From NCBI GenBank assembly GCA_026387665.1, contig JAPLLG010000003.1, positions 310,001-374,000 of the forward strand: DNA of 64,000 nt, written 5' to 3'. The notes under the pieces were generated by a model that was not told where the DNA came from, made no database searches, and worked only from the letters and a program-made list of their open reading frames with translations. Shown in pieces: positions 42,299-50,234 of the stretch. Position 1 is the first letter of the stretch. Every line of letters starts with the position of its first letter. The stretch comes from Nitrospirota bacterium (GTDB lineage Bacteria; Nitrospirota; Nitrospiria; Nitrospirales; Nitrospiraceae). The position numbers were made by a program, and so were the translations under genes.

Positions 42299-43873
42299 GT
42301 GAGTGATTTCAAGATCCAACAGACCCCCGCCGCGAAGGAACAGGCCCGGCCGATTCTGACGCACGAAAAATCCCTGTCGCAGAAAATCGCCCGAGGATCG
42401 GAGGCCGGAGACATCCTGGACCAGCAGATGGCCATGCTCGGCATTCAGCTAATCACTCAGTTGAACGTGTTGATGAAGATCTCCCGCATGTACGAACGCA
42501 CCAACGCGGCGCTGGATAAACCGGTCGAGACCATGCTGACCCTGATCAAGACCATGACGCACGACCAGCCGATCGCCGTCCGTCTGCAAAACGATTTCCT
42601 CTTTCTCGGGAACAGCCACTTGAAGGTGAACGCGCAGCAGATGGCCGTGGCCACCAGCATCATCGACACCCTGAACAGCTGGAAGATCGGCGGAGTCACC
42701 TTCTCGTTGACCGTAGAGGCGAAAGATCTGCGTGAGTTCGCCGCGCTCTTCGTCGCCCTGACGCCTGACGACACCACCCTCGAAGACCTCCGGCGCGAAA
42801 TGGCCGCACGAGGGATCGCCGGCATCGAGCTCGAAGAACCGCGGCAGCTGCAGGTCCGGGACGAAACCGGAACAACCGGAAATGCGGGACTCTCCGGCAT
42901 GGATAGCGCCTCGCTCAAAACACAGCGGAAACGGACCGCCAAAAACGGCTATGCCAAAGTGGCAGGATCGATCGGAGCCCTGACGCAATCGGTCCGTGAA
43001 GGGGGCACCGTCAGTTTTAAACAGGCGAAACGGGCGATCCAAAACATCGTCGATCTCATGATGGATGATGAAGCCACGATCCTCGGGCTCACGACCCTTC
43101 GTTGCCACGATCAGTACACCCATAACCATTCGGTCAATGTGTCCCTGCTCTCCATTGCCCTGGCCAATCGCGCGGGCTATCCCAAAGTGGAACTGGCCGA
43201 CCTGGGCCTTGCAGCGCTGTTCCACGACATGGGCAAATCCACCATCCCTATGGAGGTCCTGAACAAGCCGGGCGAGTTTACCGATGATGACTGGGTGACC
43301 ATGCGCAGTCATCCCACGGAGGGAGTCCTGAGTCTGTCTAAGCTGCGCGGCATCACGAATCTACCAGGCCGTATGGCAGCTGCCTCCTTCGAACACCACA
43401 TGAACCTGGATTTCTCCGGCTATCCGAAGCTGACCGTGCCCTGGACCGTGTCATTGACCGGCCGCATCCTCACGATCGCAGACTGTTACGACGCGATGAC
43501 CTCCTCCCGTGTCTATCGACGGGAACCCATGTCCCCCTCGAAAGTCCTCAACATGATGTTCGCAAAGTCCGGACAGTCGTTCGACCCGGTGCTGCTCAAG
43601 CTGTTCGTCAACTGTGTCGGCATCATCCCCATCGGCAGCCTGGTGATGCTGGAGACCAGCGAACTGGCCGTCGTGCTCAAACCGGCAGCAGACAAAGAAC
43701 AGGCAGAACGACCATGGGTCAAAGTCATCACCGATCCGCAAGGAACCCCTATCGAGCAAGGGCGCGAGCTGGACCTGACCGAGAAGGACGAAACCGGGGA
43801 GTTCCGCCACCACATCATCCGCTTGATCGACAATACCGAATATAGGTTCGACACCAGCCGCTACTTCGTCTAG
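42299..43873 (+). CDS. HD-GYP domain protein (cyclic-di-GMP phosphodiesterase-like)
   Basis: A 524-residue protein. The HD-GYP domain (about 250-430) has HDQYTHNHSVNVS, LFHDMGKSTIPMEVLNK, HPTEGVLSLSKL, FEHHMNLDFSGYPKL and IADCYDAMTSSRVYR; the GYP element reads FSGYP and HHxxLDxxGYP is altered in the HHMNLDFSGYP spacing, but metal ligands are present. It should hydrolyse cyclic di-GMP to GMP, lowering its level. The N-terminal half (ILDQQMAMLGIQLITQLNVL, TLIKTMTHDQPIAVRLQNDF) is related to that of the upstream HEAT protein. The start is GTG at 42299, 12 bp after the upstream stop. Its TAG stop overlaps a repeat element. Confidence 0.9.
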   Translation: MSDFKIQQTPAAKEQARPILTHEKSLSQKIARGSEAGDILDQQMAMLGIQLITQLNVLMKISRMYERTNAALDKPVETMLTLIKTMTHDQPIAVRLQNDFLFLGNSHLKVNAQQMAVATSIIDTLNSWKIGGVTFSLTVEAKDLREFAALFVALTPDDTTLEDLRREMAARGIAGIELEEPRQLQVRDETGTTGNAGLSGMDSASLKTQRKRTAKNGYAKVAGSIGALTQSVREGGTVSFKQAKRAIQNIVDLMMDDEATILGLTTLRCHDQYTHNHSVNVSLLSIALANRAGYPKVELADLGLAALFHDMGKSTIPMEVLNKPGEFTDDDWVTMRSHPTEGVLSLSKLRGITNLPGRMAAASFEHHMNLDFSGYPKLTVPWTVSLTGRILTIADCYDAMTSSRVYRREPMSPSKVLNMMFAKSGQSFDPVLLKLFVNCVGIIPIGSLVMLETSELAVVLKPAADKEQAERPWVKVITDPQGTPIEQGRELDLTEKDETGEFRHHIIRLIDNTEYRFDTSRYFV

Positions 43874-43999
43874 CAGGATGCTCAAAAAGTTCGTCAGCAA
43901 GGCCGCAGCCGATGAACGCACCGGAGGCGTACCCTCAGGGGTACGTTGAGGATGCGTTCGAGGCGAGAACGAAGCTGGCGGGCTTTTTCAGCATCCTGC
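43873..43999 (+). repeat. 125-nt inverted-repeat element, copy F
   Basis: Ends GCAGGATGCTCAAAAAG and CTTTTTCAGCATCCTGC pair over 17 nt with one mismatch. Its first base is the G of the HD-GYP stop codon TAG (43871-43873). The interior has the inner hairpin GTACCCTCAGGGGTAC. This is the cleanest copy. Confidence 0.92.
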
Positions 44000-44088
44000 C
44001 GCGGCCGATCTCTTGACAGGACCTGCCCCCACAGTTATTCTCGCAACCGTTCATTGATCGCATCGTTTACCAACAAGGAGCGCCTGTT

Positions 44089-44652
44089 ATGCATACCATG
44101 GGAACCATTCTGCGGCGAATCACTCTCCCCTTGGCCGCCGCGGGCATTTTATTGCTCGCCTCTCTTCCTGCGGCAGAGGCTGCCGAAGCCTTCAAAATGG
44201 GCGTCGTCGATCCTCAGACCGTGTTAGAAAAATCGAAAGCGGGCAGAAAAGCCCTGGACGGGCTCAAGGAATACGTCACCACCAGACAGAAGCTGTTGTC
44301 CCGGGACGAAGAAGAGTTGCGCACCACCGAAAAGACGCTCAAGGATCAACTCGCGAAGCTCAGCGAGACCGAGAAGAAAGAAAAAGAGACCCAGTTCCGC
44401 GCAAAGATCCAGGACTATCAGAAGCGCGCACAGGAATTTAATCAGGAGTTGCAGGGGAAGCAGAAGGAATTGGTCGATGACTACATGAAGCGAATTGCCA
44501 CGGCCACACAAGCCGTAGCGGAAAAAGGCGGATTCTCACTCGTCCTCGACAAGGGCAGCGAACAAACGGTCAAGATTGTGATCTACAACAAAGACACCAT
44601 CGATTTGACCGAACAAGTGATCAAAGAGTTCGACCGGGCCAACAGCAAGTAA
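44089..44652 (+). CDS. skp: OmpH/Skp-family periplasmic chaperone
   Basis: A 187-residue protein with a signal peptide (residues 1-32, hydrophobic core ITLPLAAAGILLLASLPAAE) and a long coiled coil (about 45-150; DEEELRTTEKTLKDQLAKL, KEKETQFRAKIQDYQKRAQE) that forms the tentacles of the Skp trimer. The start of the mature part, FKMGVVDPQTVLEKSKAGRK, is the family motif. It holds unfolded outer-membrane proteins in the periplasm. An AAGGAG Shine-Dalgarno precedes the ATG. Other assembly genes such as bamA are absent. A hairpin lies right after the stop. Confidence 0.9.
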   Translation: MHTMGTILRRITLPLAAAGILLLASLPAAEAAEAFKMGVVDPQTVLEKSKAGRKALDGLKEYVTTRQKLLSRDEEELRTTEKTLKDQLAKLSETEKKEKETQFRAKIQDYQKRAQEFNQELQGKQKELVDDYMKRIATATQAVAEKGGFSLVLDKGSEQTVKIVIYNKDTIDLTEQVIKEFDRANSK

Positions 44653-44659
44653 CCATTCC

Positions 44660-44690
44660 GATGGGACCTCGGCCACTCCGAGGTCCCATC
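44660..44690. terminator. Bidirectional terminator-like hairpin
   Basis: A perfect 13-bp stem: GATGGGACCTCGG and CCGAGGTCCCATC around a CCACT loop. It lies between the converging skp and rhodanese genes and overlaps the rhodanese stop. It has no long T-run on either side, so it might need a factor, but the stem is very strong. Confidence 0.75.
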
Positions 44691-45057
44691 ACGACTCCAT
44701 CGGATAGCCCGCATCCCGCCAGGCCTTGATCCCCCCATCCATCGATACCACGTTCCGATAGCCCATCTGCTGCAGCACGTCCGCGGCTAAAGCCGACCGG
44801 TAGCCGCCTCCGCAATACAAGACAATCGCCGCCTCTTTATCGGGAATGAGCGTCTCCACATCGCGCTCGATAATCCCTTTCCCAAGATGGCGGGCGCCTT
44901 TCGCATGGTCCTTCGCAAACTCATGGTCCTCGCGCACATCCAGAAAGTGCTGCACCTCACCCCTCTCAAGCCGCTCCTTGGCCTGCGCCACCGTACATTC
45001 CTTCACCCTCGCTCTGGCTGCATCCACCAGCTTCAGAAAACCGGGATTATGTTTCAT
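44689..45057 (-). CDS. Rhodanese-like sulfurtransferase
   Basis: A 122-residue single-domain rhodanese: ECTVAQAKERLERGEVQHFL, DVREDHEFAKDHAKGARHLG and the active-site loop YCGGGYRSALAADVLQQMGY with Cys82. It ends in MDGGIKAWRDAGYP, also typical. It likely transfers sulfane sulfur to a thiophilic acceptor such as cyanide or a protein thiol. ATG at 45057 is preferred over the one at 45111. It converges with skp across a strong hairpin. Confidence 0.92.
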   Translation of the reverse strand: MKHNPGFLKLVDAARARVKECTVAQAKERLERGEVQHFLDVREDHEFAKDHAKGARHLGKGIIERDVETLIPDKEAAIVLYCGGGYRSALAADVLQQMGYRNVVSMDGGIKAWRDAGYPMES

Positions 45058-45254
45058 CGTCGCGCCCCTTCCTCTCCGTTCCAGCAATAGCTGCGGCCAA
45101 TGTTGATTCATCGCCTGGCAGCGGCTATGGTCCTCGATCTTCCGGCTCCTGTCAACGGACGAACCACACGATCATCGTGGAATCCCACCGCTCGCTCGAT
45201 TGACTAACCCCTACCCCGATGTTAGATTCCAGCCGCTTTCTGGAACAGGAAACC

Positions 45255-46541
45255 ATGTACGATCTACGCTATTTACGAGACAATTTAGACAGCCTCCGGG
45301 AACAACTGGGGCTCCGTGGCGCCGACGTCCCCTGGGACAGCCTCCGTGGGCTGATCGAACAACGTCGCGCCTTGACCAGCCAGGTCGAGCAGCTTCGTTC
45401 CGAGCTCAAAAAAGGATCGGACGAAGTCGCCAAGCTGAAACGCGAAAAGCAGCCGGCTGACACAGCCATGGCAGCCATGAAGGCGGTCGGCGAACGGATC
45501 AAGACAATTGAAGACGAACTCCGTGGCATCGAAGAGCCCCTGACCGATCTGAATCTCCGCATCCCGAATCTCCCTCATGCCTCGGTCCCCGCAGGAAAAG
45601 ATGCGGGCAGCAACCAAGAGGCCAGGCGCTGGGGAGCCCCGCCCACCTTGACCGCGCCGGCCCAGAGCCATTGGGATCTCGGCGAAGCCCTCGGCATTCT
45701 GGATTTCGACCGGGCCGCGAAAATCGCCGGCGCGAGATTTGCGGTCCTGACCGGGGCTGGCGCGCGACTCGAACGGGCTCTCATCAACTATATGCTCGAC
45801 CTGCACACGACGCAGCATGGCTACCGGGAAGTCCTGCCGCCGCTCCTCGTCAATCGGTCGAGCATGACCGCAACCGGCCAGTTGCCCAAGTTTGAAGAGG
45901 ACCTTTTTCGCCTCCGGGACGAAGACTACTTCTTGATCCCGACGGCCGAAGTGCCGGTGACCAATCTCCACCGTGACGAAATCCTCGCCGAGACCGCCCT
46001 GCCGATCCGGTATACGGCCTATACCCCCTGTTTCCGGCGCGAAGCCGGATCCTATGGCAAAGACACCAGAGGGCTCATTCGCCTCCACCAATTCAACAAG
46101 GTGGAATTAGTCGTCTTCGCCAAACCGGACGAGTCGTACGAGGAATTAGAACGGCTCACCGGCCATGCAGAAGCGATCTTGCAGGGTTTGGGCCTACATT
46201 ACCGGGTCGTCACCCTCTGCACCGGCGATATCGGATTCTCCGCGGCGAAGACCTACGACATCGAAGTCTGGCTCCCCTCCCAGAACCAATATCGGGAGAT
46301 CTCCTCCTGCAGCAACTTCGAAGGATTTCAGGCCAGACGAGGCAGCATCCGGTATAAGGGCGCAGCAGGAAAAAAAGACGCCAAGACCGATTTCGTCCAT
46401 ACGCTCAACGGATCTGGGCTGGCCGTTGGCCGCACCCTCGTGGCCATCCTTGAAAACTATCAGCAGCCGGATGGGAGCATCACGATACCGGAGGTCTTAC
46501 GTCCCTACATGGGCGGGCTTGAGGTGATTCGCAAAGAATAG
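45255..46541 (+). CDS. serS: Seryl-tRNA synthetase
   Basis: A 428-residue class II synthetase. The N-terminal arm is a long antiparallel coiled coil ([20 protein letters not shown] to about 110) that holds the tRNA. Motif 2 is [20 protein letters not shown] and motif 3 is [18 protein letters not shown], which includes the catalytic Arg. It charges tRNA-Ser with serine. ATG at 45255 gives the family start; the ORF reaches 45219. A tRNA-Ser gene lies 63 bp downstream, so enzyme and substrate may be encoded in one transcript. Confidence 0.97.
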   Translation: MYDLRYLRDNLDSLREQLGLRGADVPWDSLRGLIEQRRALTSQVEQLRSELKKGSDEVAKLKREKQPADTAMAAMKAVGERIKTIEDELRGIEEPLTDLNLRIPNLPHASVPAGKDAGSNQEARRWGAPPTLTAPAQSHWDLGEALGILDFDRAAKIAGARFAVLTGAGARLERALINYMLDLHTTQHGYREVLPPLLVNRSSMTATGQLPKFEEDLFRLRDEDYFLIPTAEVPVTNLHRDEILAETALPIRYTAYTPCFRREAGSYGKDTRGLIRLHQFNKVELVVFAKPDESYEELERLTGHAEAILQGLGLHYRVVTLCTGDIGFSAAKTYDIEVWLPSQNQYREISSCSNFEGFQARRGSIRYKGAAGKKDAKTDFVHTLNGSGLAVGRTLVAILENYQQPDGSITIPEVLRPYMGGLEVIRKE

Positions 46542-46604
46542 GCTATGATGGGAGCCAGCCCGAGCGCTGACATGACAAGCGCTCCTGGGCGAATGAGTTC
46601 AAGT

Positions 46605-46694
46605 GGAGGGGTGGCAGAGCGGCCGAATGCGCCAGTCTTGAAAACTGGAGACCTCGCAAGGGGTCCGCGAGTTCAAATCTCGCCCCCTCCGCCA
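46605..46694 (+). tRNA. tRNA-Ser(UGA)
   Basis: 90 nt, starting GGAGGGGTGGCAGAGCGG and ending CGCCCCCTCCGCCA. The acceptor stem GGAGGGG pairs with CCCCTCC; the anticodon loop CTTGAAA gives anticodon TGA; the long variable arm (class II) and the GTTCAAATC T-loop are present. CCA is encoded. It is 63 bp after serS. Confidence 0.97.
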
Positions 46695-47037
46695 AACCAC
46701 ACAGATCGATTCAGCGCCTGAAACAGCCGACGCCTCTGCCTTTTGCTCCCAACCCCATTGCCAGAATCCCTCTCACGCCTGACCTCAACAGCAGCAGTCT
46801 CCGCTCAGCAACGAGCAACATCCCGCACGTCAATGACTTAATGTTAAGAATTGCAAATAAGTCGCAATCCATTGATTTACTAGCAGTATTATACGTGCAG
46901 AGCTAGCGATGATTTACCGTGAACCCCCTCTTTAGTTCGGCCCCACCTACCTCTACGGTATGTTCAAAAACTCGTCCCTGCGGCACTATCACCTGCCAGC
47001 GCGCCTTCGTGCCCCCTACTTCGTGAAGGAGGAACCG
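46695..47037. other. 343-bp intergenic region, no gene seen
   Basis: The first half has no recognisable feature. From about 46830 it becomes A/T-rich, with GAATTGCAAATAAG and TTGATTTACTAGCAGTATTA, so a promoter for the following small genes is likely, but no proper -35/-10 spacing can be fixed. No attachment site or repeat is apparent. Confidence 0.4.
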
Positions 47038-47238
47038 ATGCAGAAACAGACGAGAACGATCAGATTCATTCATCGGGAACGCAACAGCAAAACCTGCCCT
47101 CTCTGCGGCTGCCATATCTATCAATTCGTCCTTCGCGGAAGCCTGCAGCCGGAAACCGACAACCCCTTCACCCCCTGCTCGCAATGCTGGAATTCCCAGG
47201 AACCAGACGAGGCCCATCGCCAGACCCTCTGGATGTAA
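47038..47238 (+). CDS. 66-aa CxxC zinc-ribbon-like protein
   Basis: A 66-residue protein with two CxxC pairs, CPLCGC (about 20-25) and CSQC (about 48-51), spaced about 25 residues apart as in a zinc ribbon, after a basic Arg-rich N-terminus. An AAGGAGG Shine-Dalgarno lies close to the ATG at 47038; the ORF extends upstream to 46960. It is followed 40 bp later by another small gene on the same strand. Zinc binding is inferred from the cysteines; function unknown. Confidence 0.65.
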   Translation: MQKQTRTIRFIHRERNSKTCPLCGCHIYQFVLRGSLQPETDNPFTPCSQCWNSQEPDEAHRQTLWM

Positions 47239-47277
47239 GCACTCGACCTCTCCACCAGGACACAGAAGGAAGACACC

Positions 47278-47619
47278 ATGCACGTCATCTCATCCAAAAT
47301 CCATGATCTGAAGTTGCGTCACGCCCGCACGAAACAGAAGCGAGCCGCACTCCACATGCTGACCCTCAGCGGCGTCATCAGACCAAGCCACTCAGAGCTC
47401 CGTTACGAGGCACCCCTCGCCCGCATGACGGCCCTGGACTCAGAGTCCACGAGCCTCCAACATTCACAGACCCTCGCCATCCCTCTCCCCCTGTGGGAAC
47501 AGGACCTCACAACCAGCCTCACCACAACCTGGCACTACATCGGCAACCTCTCCTCCTCCCTCGTCCAGCTCGCAAAAAAACCCATCGTTCTTCAGTGGAA
47601 CAAGCAAGTGGACGCCTGA
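47278..47619 (+). CDS. Small hypothetical protein between tRNA genes
   Basis: A 113-residue protein with no recognised domain. It is rich in Leu, Ser and His (MHVISSKIHDLKLRHARTKQ at the start). GAAGGAAG lies 7 nt before the ATG at 47278. It follows the CxxC protein by 40 bp and precedes tRNA-Ser(GCU) by 160 bp. It could be a fortuitous frame, although the Shine-Dalgarno and order argue for a real gene. Confidence 0.45.
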   Translation: MHVISSKIHDLKLRHARTKQKRAALHMLTLSGVIRPSHSELRYEAPLARMTALDSESTSLQHSQTLAIPLPLWEQDLTTSLTTTWHYIGNLSSSLVQLAKKPIVLQWNKQVDA

Positions 47620-47779
47620 ACCGTCGCCGTTTCCCCCAAGAGTTTTTCTTGCTCCACCTCGCGAATGGCTTGTACCTCCCACATGGCCTGAGGTAAGATC
47701 ACGGCTCGATTGCTGGTTATCCTACGATCATCGACCGCATCGCACATGATCGGGAACCCCGCGTAGGGCTGAGAACAGT

Positions 47780-47872
47780 GGAGAGGTGGCCGAGCGGCCG
47801 AAGGCAGCAGTTTGCTAAACTGCCGTAGGGGCAAAACCCTTACCGAGGGTTCAAATCCCTCCCTCTCCGCCA
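47780..47872 (+). tRNA. tRNA-Ser(GCU)
   Basis: 93 nt, starting GGAGAGGTGGCCGAGCGG and ending CCCTCTCCGCCA. Acceptor stem GGAGAGG pairs with CCTCTCC; the anticodon loop TTGCTAA gives GCT; a long variable arm with GGGGCAAAACCC is present; CCA is encoded. Confidence 0.97.
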
Positions 47873-47972
47873 CAGCCTGTTCCGTCGGCACTTGCAGAGG
47901 ATAAACCGACAGAGACTTGATTTTTGTCCATCGATCCTGTAACAGTGCCTCGCTCTTCTTGCCGTGAATCGT

Positions 47973-48048
47973 GCCGAGGTAGCTCAGTTGGTAGAGCACA
48001 GCCCTGAAAAGGCTGGTGTCGACAGTTCAATTCTGTCCCTCGGCACCA
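47973..48048 (+). tRNA. tRNA-Phe(GAA)
   Basis: 76 nt, GCCGAGGTAGCTCAGTTGG to CCCTCGGCACCA. Acceptor stem GCCGAGG pairs with CCTCGGC; anticodon stem CAGCC/GGCTG encloses CTGAAAA, anticodon GAA. CCA is encoded. It lies 100 bp after tRNA-Ser(GCU). Confidence 0.97.
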
Positions 48049-48259
48049 CATCCCATTCAAAACATTAGAGAGTTCCAGCCTCACCCCGCTGGCTGCCCTG
48101 AACGAGCCCTTCGGCATTTTCAGTATATTTCGCCTGATTCTCACGCGTGGTTGCCGTAATTTTCTTGCACTCAGCACGAAAAAACTTATACCATTTAGCT
48201 GGTATGTTCCAGTAGGTATGGACGTTCACAGCGTCAGGCATGACGCAAGGAGGCTTCAC

Positions 48260-48964
48260 ATGAAAAGATGGACGACAATGAATCACCAGATCAGCAGTTT
48301 CTTACTATGCAGCGCCTTACTCTTGCCAACTTTTGCAGGGCTTGAAGGGGCAGCCATAGCTCAAACGGCAGCCAGCACCCCGGCGGCACTGGCTGCTGCT
48401 ATCAAGGCCAATCCAGCGCAAGCTGCAGCTCTCACTAAAGCCGCCGTAGCTGCGAATCCGGCCAATGCTGCAGCCCTGACCGCTGCCGCCGTCTCCGCCG
48501 CTACCGCTGCCGCCCCGAACGCCGCCGCCGCCAGCGCGGCCGCCGCTGCCGTTACAGGCGCCGCCGTCACCGCCGCCGTGGCTGCCGCCCCGAACGCCGC
48601 TGCCGCCAGCGCGGCCGCCGCTGCCGTTACAAGCGCCGCCGTCACCGCCGCCCCGGCCGCTGCCGCCGCCATTACGAGCGCCGCCGTTACCGCCGCCCCG
48701 GCCGCCGCCGCCGCCATTGCCGGCGCTGCCGCTACCGCTGCTGTGGCTGCCGCTCCGAACGCTGCCGCCGCTAAAGCAGCAGCCGCAGCCGTTTCGACGG
48801 CTGCAACGGCTGCAGCTCCTGCTCAAGCAGCAGCGGTCGTCGTTGCCGTTAGCGCTGTCGTCGCGTCAATCGGAGGTGGTATTTCCAAAACGATGGGAAC
48901 GACCAGCACGAAATGCACAGTAGTCAGTCCCAGCGGAAATCTCCCACTCGGCTGCACGCCATAA
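48260..48964 (+). CDS. Extremely Ala-rich secreted protein
   Basis: A 234-residue protein. A signal peptide (SSFLLCSALLLPTFAGLEGA) is followed by about 150 residues in which roughly half are Ala. The unit APNAAAASAAAAAVT is repeated with GAAVTAAVA linkers. The C-terminus is different: IGGGISKTMGTTSTKCTVVS with two cysteines in the last 25 residues. This looks like an antifreeze-like or glycine/alanine-rich extracellular matrix protein; function cannot be named. AAGGAGG precedes the ATG at 48260. A strong terminator follows. The repeats could slip during replication, so length may vary. Confidence 0.75.
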   Translation: MKRWTTMNHQISSFLLCSALLLPTFAGLEGAAIAQTAASTPAALAAAIKANPAQAAALTKAAVAANPANAAALTAAAVSAATAAAPNAAAASAAAAAVTGAAVTAAVAAAPNAAAASAAAAAVTSAAVTAAPAAAAAITSAAVTAAPAAAAAIAGAAATAAVAAAPNAAAAKAAAAAVSTAATAAAPAQAAAVVVAVSAVVASIGGGISKTMGTTSTKCTVVSPSGNLPLGCTP

Positions 48965-48986
48965 CAAGCATTCATCCGGAAACAAC

Positions 48987-49020
48987 AAAGGGCCGGAGAG
49001 GATCACCTCTCCGGCCCTTT
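48987..49020 (+). terminator. Rho-independent terminator after the Ala-rich gene
   Basis: A perfect 15-bp stem AAAGGGCCGGAGAGG / CCTCTCCGGCCCTTT with an ATCA loop, followed by TCCATTT. It starts 22 bp after the stop of the Ala-rich gene and could also serve the converging gmd gene at 49119. Confidence 0.88.
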
Positions 49021-49118
49021 CCATTTACTTCCCATCGACCCCTTGAGAAGCTAACGTCACCCCCCAGAAAGTTCTCCATTTGAACCGTCTCAAACTAAGA
49101 GGCGCTTACGGACTACGA

Positions 49119-50075
49119 CTATTTCGTCAACTCTCCAACCACGAGTCGCTCAATAATCTCAGAAAAATTCGCACTCGACGTCCAACCCAAATCAGCTGCT
49201 GCCCTGCTCGGGTCCCCAGCACTATGCGCAATTTCTGATGGTCGAAACAACGAAGGATCAACATCAACAAACTCACGCCAATCCAACCCTAGATGAGAAA
49301 AAACACCTTGCACAAACTGCTCCAAGGTATAGCTATGCCCCGTGGCAATCACATAATCTCCAGGAACATCAATCTGAAGCATACGCCACATCGCGTCTAC
49401 ATAGTCTGGCGCCCACCCCCAATCACGAGTGACATCAAGTCGGCCTAAACGCAAACGCTCCCCCGACCCTAACTTTATTCGACACGCGGCTGAAACAGTC
49501 TTGCGCGTAACAAATCGAGCTTGTCTCAACGGAGATTCATGATTGAATAGAATTCCGTTGCAGGAATGAACCCCATAAGCCTCGCGATAGTTCGCCACTA
49601 GCCAGTGAGCCGACGCCTTCGCGATGCCATAAGGACTCCGTGGCCTAAATGGGGTTTGTTCGTTTGCGCTTTGCTGGCCAACGTCACCAAACGACTCACT
49701 TGAACTGGCATGATAAACCCTGATGGGCCGGCCAAGGAACCGCACCGCCTCAAGCAGATTAAGCACACCAAAAGTCATGCTCTCAATACTTTCTGCAGGC
49801 TGCTCAAAGGACAACCCCACAGAGCTTGGCCCAGATAAAAAGTAAACCTCGTCAGGCTCAGAACGAACCAGGCAATTCAGCACACTTCTAAAATCAGTCT
49901 GCGCCATCGACAGAAAACTGACACGCTCTAAAATTCCTAGCGCTCTAAGATTTGAAAAGTTCGCCACCTGCGCGTCTCTTGAAGTCCCCCACAATTCATA
50001 CCCTTGAGACAAGAGCAACTGAGCAAGGTACGCACCGTCTTGCCCTGAAATGCCACATATGAGAGCTTTCTTCAC
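49119..50075 (-). CDS. gmd: GDP-mannose 4,6-dehydratase
   Basis: A 318-residue short-chain dehydrogenase: NADP site CGISGQDGAYLAQLLLSQGY, catalytic Ser in YHASSSESFGDV, YGIAKASAHWLV (Tyr and Lys), and NHESPLRQARFVTRKTV, all diagnostic for GMD. It converts GDP-mannose to GDP-4-keto-6-deoxymannose, the precursor of GDP-fucose, rhamnose or perosamine. It is shorter than the usual about 350 residues. It is the first gene of the leftward polysaccharide locus. No GDP-fucose synthase gene is in the window. Confidence 0.92.
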   Translation of the reverse strand: MKKALICGISGQDGAYLAQLLLSQGYELWGTSRDAQVANFSNLRALGILERVSFLSMAQTDFRSVLNCLVRSEPDEVYFLSGPSSVGLSFEQPAESIESMTFGVLNLLEAVRFLGRPIRVYHASSSESFGDVGQQSANEQTPFRPRSPYGIAKASAHWLVANYREAYGVHSCNGILFNHESPLRQARFVTRKTVSAACRIKLGSGERLRLGRLDVTRDWGWAPDYVDAMWRMLQIDVPGDYVIATGHSYTLEQFVQGVFSHLGLDWREFVDVDPSLFRPSEIAHSAGDPSRAAADLGWTSSANFSEIIERLVVGELTK

Positions 50076-50234
50076 ACCAGCCCCCTATAAAGAATGAGTA
50101 TTTCCTCAACCATCAACATATCAACGAATACTACAGCGCTTTGAACCGCAAGCCAACACAGACGGTCAATTATCCGAAAGTATTAAAGTAAGTGCTCCGC
50201 CTTACATCAAGATCGACCTGTCATTATAAACCAA

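Noticed and set aside
48049-48259. Possible tRNA-Phe attachment site with an integrase remnant
   Set aside because: No duplicated tRNA 3' end and no integrase motif could be found in the short minus-strand frame.
48317-48826. Gly/Ser-rich minus-strand frame inside the Ala-rich gene
   Set aside because: It is the antisense of repetitive GCC/GCG codons; it has no start context.
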